Shown here: positions 11,625 through 18,268 of the stretch, one piece after another
Layout: every line of letters begins with the position of its first letter
Numbering within the stretch: position 1 is the stretch's first letter
Program-made: the position numbers and the translations under genes
Notes under the pieces: model-generated
Databases searched by the model: none
What the model saw: the letters and a program-made list of their open reading frames with translations, nothing else
What the model was told of the DNA's origin: nothing
DNA from: Anaerosolibacter sp.
GTDB lineage: Bacteria > Bacillota > Clostridia > Peptostreptococcales > Thermotaleaceae
Assembly (NCBI RefSeq): GCF_029240175.1
Contig: NZ_JARBTM010000033.1
Span: 1-39,165, forward strand
Length of the DNA stretch: 39,165 bases
Reading direction: 5' to 3'

Positions 11625-13271
11625 TCAATCTTTCACCACTTCCACCAAATCGGCTCCAAATAATTCGATAATTTTCTGCAGTTCCAAATCCTCCTGGGAC
11701 GCGGATATTTCCTTGGCTGCCGTGGAAAGGCTTGATACTTCGTCCTCCATCACACACTTAATACTAATCTTCTGCCCTAATACCTCACCAATAACCCCTT
11801 CGATAAACTCCTTATTCGGACTGTTTCCTGCGGCTTCCTTATGAAATCCATAACCATCTTTGAAAGCAATAAGAAGGGAATTTTTTTCTACTCCCACAGG
11901 CCTTCCTTCCATCAATACAGCATGAACAGAAATTTTTCTCTTTCGAATCTCCTTTAGCACAGCATCCCACACCCGCTCTAGGGCTTCAAAATTAACGGGC
12001 TTGACAGGCAGCTCTGGCATTGGCTTTGTATTTTCCTGGTCCTCTTCATTGACCTTTTCCTGGACCTTTCCTAGGGTGTCTTTCTCCTTTTGACCCTCCA
12101 CATACTGAACTTTTATATTCCCCGATTGAATGCGCTTCTCCAAAGCATGGATTCGATCCACTAATCCTTCCACGGATTGATCATAAGCAGGCTGACACAT
12201 CTTAATGATGGCAACCTCTAAGAGAATACGGGGCTGGGTAGACCACTTGGCATCCACATCGGTCTCAGACATCACACGGATGGCACGGATAATAGAATGA
12301 TTCTCCAGCTGTTTCCCTTGGTTCTTCAATCGCTCAATGCTTTCCTTTGAAAGATTCACAATGCCTTCTAGATTTTCAGCCACCTTTGTCATCATAAGAT
12401 TTCTGTAATGCTGAATCAAATCCTTGATAAATTGATGAATGTCCTTTCCTGCCGTCACCAAACGCTCCACCGCTTCCATGGCTGACCTGGCATCCCCTGC
12501 TGCAATGTGGTCTACAAGCTCAAAGATAAATGTATCGTTCACCGTACCCAACACATTGATCACATCATCGTAGCGGATGGTTCCCTGGGTATAAGCAATA
12601 CATTGATCTAAGAGGCTTTGTGCGTCTCTCATCCCACCATCAGCATTTCTAGCAATCAATTTCAAGGCATTTTCTTCTATAGAAATACCCATCTCTTTGC
12701 AGATAAATGCCAAGTTCCCTACCATGTCCGCCTCTTTCACCCGCTTAAAATCAAACCGCTGACACCGTGATAGAATTGTGGAGGGAATCTTATGAGGTTC
12801 TGTGGTAGCCAATATAAAAATCACAAAATGGGGGGGTTCCTCCAAAGTCTTTAACAGGGCGTTAAAGGCCCCTGTAGACAACATGTGAACCTCATCAATA
12901 ATATATATTTTGTATTTCCCCTTGGTAGGTGGATATTTTACATTTTCTCTTAGCTCTCGAATATCATCCACACCATTGTTGGAGGCCGCATCTATTTCGA
13001 TGACGTCCATCATGGTTTCATTGCGGATTCCCATGCAGGTATCACATTGGTTACATGGACTAAAGTTTATCGGCTCCATGCAATTCACAGCCCTAGCAAA
13101 TATCTTGGCTGTAGAAGTTTTACCCGTTCCCCTTGTGCCACAAAACAAATAGGCATGGGCAATATTGTTGTTCTTTATTTGATTTTTCAAAGTTTGTGTA
13201 ATATGCTCCTGACCCACCACATCTTCAAAAACCTGGGGTCTCCACCTTCTATATAAGGCCATATATGCCAT
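11625..13271 (-). CDS. dnaX: DNA polymerase III subunit gamma/tau
   Basis: A 548-residue clamp-loader ATPase that organises the replisome and loads the beta clamp. AAA+ features are Walker A GTRGTGKTS (45-53), a zinc module with C64, C73, C76 and C79, Walker B IIDEVHM (124-130), sensor-1 LATTEPHKIP, and the arginine-finger region STILSRCQRF. The C-terminal tau part (about 380-548) is charged and less conserved. Start ATG at 13271 has GAGGGTG about 6 nt upstream. A run of seven A in the coding strand near residue 461 (11881-11887) could permit slippage, but the expected product would be shortened only slightly. First gene of the dnaX-ebfC-recR unit. Confidence 0.96.
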   Translation of the reverse strand: MAYMALYRRWRPQVFEDVVGQEHITQTLKNQIKNNNIAHAYLFCGTRGTGKTSTAKIFARAVNCMEPINFSPCNQCDTCMGIRNETMMDVIEIDAASNNGVDDIRELRENVKYPPTKGKYKIYIIDEVHMLSTGAFNALLKTLEEPPHFVIFILATTEPHKIPSTILSRCQRFDFKRVKEADMVGNLAFICKEMGISIEENALKLIARNADGGMRDAQSLLDQCIAYTQGTIRYDDVINVLGTVNDTFIFELVDHIAAGDARSAMEAVERLVTAGKDIHQFIKDLIQHYRNLMMTKVAENLEGIVNLSKESIERLKNQGKQLENHSIIRAIRVMSETDVDAKWSTQPRILLEVAIIKMCQPAYDQSVEGLVDRIHALEKRIQSGNIKVQYVEGQKEKDTLGKVQEKVNEEDQENTKPMPELPVKPVNFEALERVWDAVLKEIRKRKISVHAVLMEGRPVGVEKNSLLIAFKDGYGFHKEAAGNSPNKEFIEGVIGEVLGQKISIKCVMEDEVSSLSTAAKEISASQEDLELQKIIELFGADLVEVVKD

Positions 13272-13320
13272 TTTTTCACCCTCATTTCCATAGGTTAGCT
13301 TTTATTGTCCAACCATATCC

Positions 13321-13350
13321 ATTATAACAGAATTTATCATCACCTTACAA
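13321..13350 (-). promoter_or_regulatory. Promoter of dnaX-ebfC-recR (TTGTAA-18-TATAAT)
   Basis: On the minus strand a consensus -10 TATAAT (13321-13326) is preceded by TTGTAA (13345-13350) with an 18-nt spacer. It lies between the hairpin that ends the upstream gene and the dnaX start. Confidence 0.55.
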
Positions 13351-13371
13351 AAAAATCTAACAATAAGCGAA

Positions 13372-13389
13372 AGACAGCTTTTGCTGTCT
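13372..13389 (-). terminator. Hairpin after the HD-GYP gene
   Basis: A 7-bp stem AGACAGC/GCTGTCT with a four-base loop, just after the stop codon of the HD-GYP gene. The T-run on the minus strand is interrupted (TTTCGCTTATTG), so termination may be partial. Confidence 0.5.
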
Positions 13390-13394
13390 CTCAC

Positions 13395-16076
13395 TTAGAC
13401 CTCCCCGATTTCCAGGATGGCATATGTATCTATCTGATAAATGGTCTCCACAGCTTCCACAATCCTCGGACTAAACTGCGTACCGCTGTAGCGTTTCAAT
13501 TCCACGATGCCTTCCCCGATGGACATAGGCTTCCGATAGGATCGTTTAGACAACATGGCATCCAAAGCATCGGCAACACCAATAATCTCTGCAAAAACCG
13601 GCAGCTCTGGCACATGGATATTTTTCGGATATCCCGATACGTCATATCGTTTGTGATGAAGCAGCACAGCATCCATGATTTCCTTAGAAAGTCCTATAGG
13701 CTCTAAAATGCGTTTTCCGATGGTTGGATGTTCCATAATTTGTTGGAACTCATCTTCATCCAACTTCCCAGGCTTTGTTAGAATCGTCTCTTTTATTCCT
13801 ATCTTCCCAATATCGTGAAGAATCCCCGCTACTTGAAGATCGTCTAATTCCGCTTCTGTCAATCCTAGGTGCTTCCCAATCAAGGCCGCATAATGGGCTA
13901 CTCGCGCCGAATGTCCCTGGGTATAGGTGTCTTTTGCTTCCACTGCGATGACCAAAGCCTTGATGGTCTTAAAGTATGATTCCTTTAGCTGATCATACAG
14001 CCTAGCCTTCTCGATGGCTACAGCCGCGTGATTGGATAAAGAGTTTAGGATATGTATATGACCTTCCCCAATTTTCGTCTCGCTGGAAACCGTCATCACG
14101 CCGATCACATTGTCCTTTATGATCAAAGGCACAAACACCACATCATTTACTTTTGTGGTATCTAAAATATGTTGGTTATAGGGTGACAGACGTCCACCTT
14201 CTAGGTCATCCAATGCCAAGGTCCTTTTTTCCTTTACTGCAATGCCCATACCATCTTGATCTATAAGAATAGCCTCCCGTGTGATCATATGGGACAATGC
14301 TCCCTCACATGCCTGTAGTACCAGTTCTTTATCATTTTCTACCAGTCGAATGGTACAAATGGCCACATCTTCCATTAGCTCCACTACCTTGCTGGCAATA
14401 TTGCTTAAAAGCACATCCATCTTCAAGGTTGAGATAGAACTGGTCAATGCATGGCTCAACTCATTGAATACGGTTAGTTCTTTATTTCTATTGATGATTT
14501 CCTGCTTCATCTTTACATATTCAGTTACATCCCTGCCTACACCTTGAACACCAATAAATCGGCCTTCGTGAAACAATCTCCTGGTGGTAGTTTCAATAAT
14601 ATATCGCTTCTCCCGATCTTTGTCCAACATCCAAAGATCTAAATTATCGAAATCCTTCTCTTTTATTTCTCCAATAATATCACTACAATTCTCGTACTCA
14701 TGATATGGACACAAAATAGCTTCGATGGGCTTTGCCAATATCTCTTCCTTTTTATATCCCAATATCTGCTCCACAGAATCATTGATATAAGTGGTATTCC
14801 CCTCTTCATCCATCATCCATACCAGGTCTGTTATATTTTCAATCAGAAGTCTGTACTTTTGTTCAGAATAATTCAGCTGTTCCGTGGTGGCCTGAAGCTG
14901 TTCAAAGGATGCCTCTAGCTCTATGTTCATTTCCTGCAGCTGTTCATAGGAAAGCTCTAATTGTATATTCATATCCTGGAGCTGTTGATTGCCTTCCATC
15001 AGCTGCATGGCCTGCTGGGTTAAATTTTGATAGTTTTGATGAATGGTGGCTGACATTTGATTAAAAGCACCGATAACCTCTCCTATTTCATCATGATATT
15101 TCCGCTCTATATGTACATCAAACTTCCCCATGGACACATCCTGTACCGCATTCTTTAATTCAACCATGGGTTTGGCAATCTGCTTTGAAGCTACAAACAC
15201 ACATAGAACCATTAGCCCAATCGTCATTACTGTCAACCCGTAAAAAACGTATTTTATCCGATTCACGTAGTCATAATAGTCTGCCATATCATCAAACACT
15301 GCGATTTGCCAGCCTGTAGTAGGCAAATCCACAAAGGTGGCAATCATAGGCATTCCATCCTGCTCTATAGGCAAGAAGGAACCTTTCCCATTTCTCAGTT
15401 TCTCCAAAACCCTACTATTTATAATGTTTCCGTTTTCTCCATGGAGATGCTCCCATAAAATATTGCCTTGATCGTCAAAGACAACATGTCCAGACTCATC
15501 TGAAATATTGATATGATGTATCATATCCTTCATGGATGTTAGGTCTAGGTCTCCACCGATAACCCCTATAAACTCGCCCTGAGCGTTTTGAATAGGCAGC
15601 GAAATAGTGATCACTTGTGTCCCCGTAATAATATCCTCGTAGGGCTCTGATATGATCACGTCATTTTTTTCCTTGGCCTGTATATACCAGGGTCTCTCTC
15701 TGAAATCGATCCCTGGCTTGCTCTCTAAAGCCGCAGGACTCAGCCCATTCTCCATGGTAATAAATATATTAAAAAATTCTGGCACATGCTTTCGTTGGCT
15801 CTCTAAGTATTTATTCTGTTCATCGAGGGAAAGGGACTCATTATTCAGCAAAGAAACCGCTTGCCCAATCGTTTTTAAATTCTGTACTTTGTCCTGAAAC
15901 CATTGGTCTGCCATATTGATCTCACTGCCCAATTGATATAGGGTCTTTCCATCATATAAATCCATAATGTAATTTTGAAAGCCCGTTTGCATCATAATAC
16001 CCATAAATAATAAAGGAATCGATGTTATTACTAAAAAGACAGCGATTAGCCGCAACCTATAGTTCCTTTTAAACAT
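13395..16076 (-). CDS. Membrane sensor Cache-HAMP-PAS-GAF-HD-GYP phosphodiesterase
   Basis: An 893-residue sensor. In order: membrane segment (8-28), extracellular double-Cache-like domain (about 40-265, with RERPWYIQA and SEPYEDIITG), second membrane segment (277-297), HAMP (298-350), a coiled coil of near-identical 14-residue repeats (about 365-396), PAS (405-520), GAF (545-690) and HD-GYP (700-885). HD-GYP enzymes hydrolyse c-di-GMP. The metal motif HDIGK is at 754-758. The hallmark is present but altered, HHKRYDVSGYP (807-817), where most members have HHE and DGxGYP. Cache domains commonly bind small ligands, here unknown. RBS GGGAGG lies 9 nt before the ATG. Confidence 0.92.
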   Translation of the reverse strand: MFKRNYRLRLIAVFLVITSIPLLFMGIMMQTGFQNYIMDLYDGKTLYQLGSEINMADQWFQDKVQNLKTIGQAVSLLNNESLSLDEQNKYLESQRKHVPEFFNIFITMENGLSPAALESKPGIDFRERPWYIQAKEKNDVIISEPYEDIITGTQVITISLPIQNAQGEFIGVIGGDLDLTSMKDMIHHINISDESGHVVFDDQGNILWEHLHGENGNIINSRVLEKLRNGKGSFLPIEQDGMPMIATFVDLPTTGWQIAVFDDMADYYDYVNRIKYVFYGLTVMTIGLMVLCVFVASKQIAKPMVELKNAVQDVSMGKFDVHIERKYHDEIGEVIGAFNQMSATIHQNYQNLTQQAMQLMEGNQQLQDMNIQLELSYEQLQEMNIELEASFEQLQATTEQLNYSEQKYRLLIENITDLVWMMDEEGNTTYINDSVEQILGYKKEEILAKPIEAILCPYHEYENCSDIIGEIKEKDFDNLDLWMLDKDREKRYIIETTTRRLFHEGRFIGVQGVGRDVTEYVKMKQEIINRNKELTVFNELSHALTSSISTLKMDVLLSNIASKVVELMEDVAICTIRLVENDKELVLQACEGALSHMITREAILIDQDGMGIAVKEKRTLALDDLEGGRLSPYNQHILDTTKVNDVVFVPLIIKDNVIGVMTVSSETKIGEGHIHILNSLSNHAAVAIEKARLYDQLKESYFKTIKALVIAVEAKDTYTQGHSARVAHYAALIGKHLGLTEAELDDLQVAGILHDIGKIGIKETILTKPGKLDEDEFQQIMEHPTIGKRILEPIGLSKEIMDAVLLHHKRYDVSGYPKNIHVPELPVFAEIIGVADALDAMLSKRSYRKPMSIGEGIVELKRYSGTQFSPRIVEAVETIYQIDTYAILEIGEV

Positions 16077-16126
16077 TTATGTATCCTCCCAGTACAGGTT
16101 GAATATTTCGAAAATTTTATAGCATA

Positions 16127-16135
16127 ATTATAGCA
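16127..16135 (-). promoter_or_regulatory. Extended -10 promoter of the HD-GYP gene
   Basis: The minus strand reads TGCTATAAT, an extended -10 element with a consensus hexamer, about 50 bp before the start codon. No good -35 is seen. A small palindrome TAGGTC-4-GACCTA lies upstream at 16203-16218. Confidence 0.5.
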
Positions 16136-16231
16136 CATAACCAGCATAAGTTGTTGAATAACTGTATTATTTGTCGCCAGTTTGTGCTACTTTCTAAAAA
16201 CATAGGTCCATAGACCTAGCACAATACATAT

Positions 16232-16348
16232 AAAAAAATGCATCTTACGATGCCTTCACTAGGGGAACCTAGTACCCCTTCGACGGCTGCAAAGCAGCCT
16301 GAGCACCCCTCTGACTACGGCATGGGAATACCTTCCCCTGCACCCCTG
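16232..16348 (-). ncRNA. Candidate small RNA: hairpins alternating with AGGGGT
   Basis: A GC-rich patch in an AT-rich gap, read on the minus strand. It has three AGGGGT boxes (16342-16347, 16305-16310, 16274-16279) separated by compact hairpins: GGGAA/TTCCC (16324-16337), GGCTGC/GCAGCC (16285-16299) and ACTAGG/CCTAGT (16258-16273). It ends in a 5-bp GCATC/GATGC hairpin followed by seven T (16232-16253), a textbook terminator. No protein fits. It lies downstream of the SRP RNA terminator on the same strand. Transcription is inferred; no clear promoter was found. Confidence 0.4.
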
Positions 16349-16395
16349 TTTTTTTATTTAATAGGAAAGTAGAACTTTCCTATTAAATAAAAAAA
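16349..16395. repeat. Perfect 22-bp inverted repeat with 3-nt loop
   Basis: Left arm 16349-16370 and right arm 16374-16395 are exact reverse complements around AGA. The arms end in T7/A7. It adjoins the SRP RNA terminator and may act as a bidirectional terminator or a barrier between the SRP unit and the patch downstream. Confidence 0.6.
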
Positions 16396-16416
16396 CATGT
16401 AGATCTCTCTACATGT
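16392..16416 (-). terminator. Intrinsic terminator of the tRNA-Ser/SRP RNA unit
   Basis: A 9-bp stem ACATGTAGA/TCTACATGT with a four-base loop, followed by seven T on the minus strand, about 15 nt past the 3' end of the SRP RNA. Confidence 0.85.
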
Positions 16417-16430
16417 CATTTTTATATGGA

Positions 16431-16700
16431 TAGCCGTGCACCTATCTTTGATAAATTGTTACAGGCGTTACCTGGACAGTTAACTCAGACCAAGCGCCCC
16501 CGCGGCACACGAGAGTGCCTACTTACCGCTGCTTCCTTCCGGACCTGACGGGGTTCATAAGTTCCCGTTGCGCAGGACCCAGTCTTCCTCGCCACTTAAC
16601 CAGGGCAGACCCAACAACAACAGACCGCAGATAGGAATTCAATCCTGCTACAGCGGGTTGCAGGTTACAGGACACCGCTACCTCCCCATCTAGCACGGCA
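16431..16700 (-). ncRNA. ffs: Signal recognition particle RNA, large Bacillus type
   Basis: About 270 nt of the long Gram-positive type with an Alu domain. Hallmarks on the minus strand are the 5' segment GTGCTAGATGGGGAGGTAGC, the S-domain tip with GGTCCTGCGCAA, then GTCAGGTCCGGAAGGAAGCA (the GGAAGGAAGCAGC asymmetric loop that binds Ffh), and a 3' end GGTGCACGGCTA that pairs with the 5' TGCCGTGCTA. The RNA targets nascent membrane and secreted proteins. It lies 20 nt downstream of tRNA-Ser and probably shares its promoter. Ends are estimated from terminal pairing. Confidence 0.95.
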
Positions 16701-16720
16701 AACTTTATAAACTTTTTTAT

Positions 16721-16809
16721 TGGCGGAGTGGGTGGGACTCGAACCCACGGGGCCTAACGGCCTTACACGCTTTCCAGGCGTGCCCCTTAGCCAACTCGGA
16801 CACCACTCC
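16721..16809 (-). tRNA. tRNA-Ser(GGA)
   Basis: An 89-nt class II tRNA on the minus strand. Acceptor stem GGAGTGG/CCACTCC, anticodon loop CTGGAAA giving anticodon GGA (reads UCC and UCU), a long variable arm, TTCGAGTCC in the T arm, and an encoded CCA end. The tRNA-Ser/SRP RNA/dnaX order is the same as in Bacillus subtilis. Confidence 0.97.
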
Positions 16810-16847
16810 ATCTTAACTTATATCTTGTTTTTCGGAGAACATATATA

Positions 16848-16876
16848 AATATACCATATCCCCTAATCAAATGCAA
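16848..16876 (-). promoter_or_regulatory. Promoter of tRNA-Ser/SRP RNA (TTGCAT-17-TATATT)
   Basis: The minus strand has TTGCAT (16871-16876), a 17-nt spacer and TATATT (16848-16853), about 38 bp upstream of the tRNA. No other promoter lies between tRNA and SRP RNA, so one transcript is likely. Confidence 0.6.
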
Positions 16877-17092
16877 GGTTTAAAAATTTTCATGTTTTAC
16901 AAGTTTTTTCTATTTCATTTCTGTTTATTCCTTTGAATTCCCCGATCCATCGACAAAGACTTATGCTCCCTCATCCAGTACCGATGCTGTATGTCAGCTC
17001 TATCCATTGTCTATCTTCCGATCGAATAGATAATAGAAAAGGGATACCCCTTTTTGTTCATTCTTATCACAATATATAGTGTATAATGAAAG

Positions 17093-17162
17093 TTACCCAC
17101 AATATTATGTGGATATATATCTTTTTCTGTTGATAACTTTATTTTTTTCTCTCATATCCACA
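17093..17162. promoter_or_regulatory. Cluster of four near-consensus DnaA boxes
   Basis: Within 70 bp of AT-rich DNA upstream of speD are TTACCCACA (17093-17101), TGTGGATAT (17108-17116), TGTTGATAA (17128-17136) and ATATCCACA (17154-17162). Each differs from TTWTNCACA by one position, two per strand. No box is perfect. The flanking gap (16877-17263) otherwise shows only a TATAAT at 17082-17087 without a clear -35. Confidence 0.35.
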
Positions 17163-17263
17163 ACCACTTTTCTTTCTTCTTATTGTAATGACTTATAAAT
17201 CTTATTTGAAAGTCTAATAATAAACTCAGAGGAAATTGAAGAAAATTCCTGTATAGATAACCC

Positions 17264-17292
17264 TTGATATATTTGTATAGTAGCGTTATAAT
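17264..17292 (+). promoter_or_regulatory. Promoter of speD (TTGATA-17-TATAAT)
   Basis: TTGATA (17264-17269), a 17-nt spacer and consensus TATAAT (17287-17292), about 65 bp before the speD start. The promoter looks intact although the gene is broken. Confidence 0.7.
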
Positions 17293-17357
17293 AATAATCG
17301 CAAACATTTTTACGGAAGTACAAGTATGGGGATAGAAAGCATTGTAAGGAGGAAGAT

Positions 17358-18142
17358 ATGGAAATTAAATCTATCAAAAAATTAAAACTCCATGGTTTTA
17401 ATAATCTAACAAAAACACTGAGCTTTAATATGTATGACATCTGTTATACAAAGACTGCAGAGGATCGCAATGCTTATATCGAATATATTGATGAGCAGTA
17501 TAATTATCCAATATTATCGGTGCCAATATACTAAATATTGCAAAGCAGGATTATGATCCTCAAGGGGCAAGTGTTACCATATTAGTATCTGAAGGTCCTG
17601 TGAATGAGAATTTAGAACATGCCTCCGACAATGAATCACCAGGTCCTCTCCCAGATGTGGTTGTTGCACACTTGGACAAGAGTCATATAACCGTTCATAC
17701 TTATCCAGAATATCATCCCGATGAAGGCATCAGTACCTTCCGAGCAGATATCGATGTTTCCACCTGTGGTCATATCTCCCCTCTTAAGGCATTGAACTAT
17801 CTGATTCATAGCTTCGATGCGGATATCATGACCATCGATTATAGGGTCAGGGGCTTTACAAGGGATATTACAGGCAAGAAATTCTTCATCGACCATAAGA
17901 TTAATTCTATTCAAAATTATATGGGTGGTGATTTTAAGGATCGCTATCATATGATCGATGTGAATGTATACCAAGAGAACATATTTCATACAAAATGTAT
18001 CTTGAAGGAATTTGATCTAGATAACTATCTATTTGGTATCACCAAGAAAGACATTCAGCCAGGTGAGAAGAAAAAAATTAAGAAAAGATTAAAGAAAGAA
18101 ATGGATGAAATCTTCTACGGTAGAAATATTCCAAAGGTTTAA
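17358..18142 (+). pseudogene. speD: S-adenosylmethionine decarboxylase, frameshifted by deletion
   Basis: This is the long Escherichia coli-type SpeD, a pyruvoyl enzyme that makes decarboxylated AdoMet for spermidine synthesis. The start at 17358 has AAGGAGG 5 nt upstream. The first frame gives 58 residues ([31 protein letters not shown]) and stops at 17532-17534. The second frame resumes by 17507 ([16 protein letters not shown]) and runs to 18142 with the self-cleavage site [14 protein letters not shown], the [13 protein letters not shown] core and the C-terminal FYGRNIP. Against the remembered E. coli protein about 12 residues are missing between YN and SNIIGA, represented by only 2 nt, so about 34 bp were lost. 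The C-terminal frame could start at GTG 17600 but has no good site. A sequencing error cannot produce this easily. Confidence 0.85.
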
Positions 18143-18161
18143 ATCCTTATATAAAACAAGC

Positions 18162-18205
18162 AAAGGGCTGTCACTGGTAAGAAACACTCCAGTTGACGCC
18201 CTTTC
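18162..18205 (+). terminator. Intrinsic terminator of speD
   Basis: A long stem AAAGGGC...GCCCTTT with an inner GTCA(A)CTGG/CCAGTTGAC pair (one bulge), followed by TTTCTATTT. Confidence 0.75.
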
Positions 18206-18268
18206 TATTTACTTTAGATCAATTATATTGTATCTTAGGAATATATTTAGAAAAGGCAGGCACTGCCC

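Noticed and set aside
17180-17440. An 86-codon minus-strand frame over the speD promoter and start
   Set aside because: It overlaps the conserved N-terminal coding part and promoter of speD and has no family features.
17636-17989. A 117-codon minus-strand frame inside speD
   Set aside because: Antisense shadow of the conserved SpeD core.
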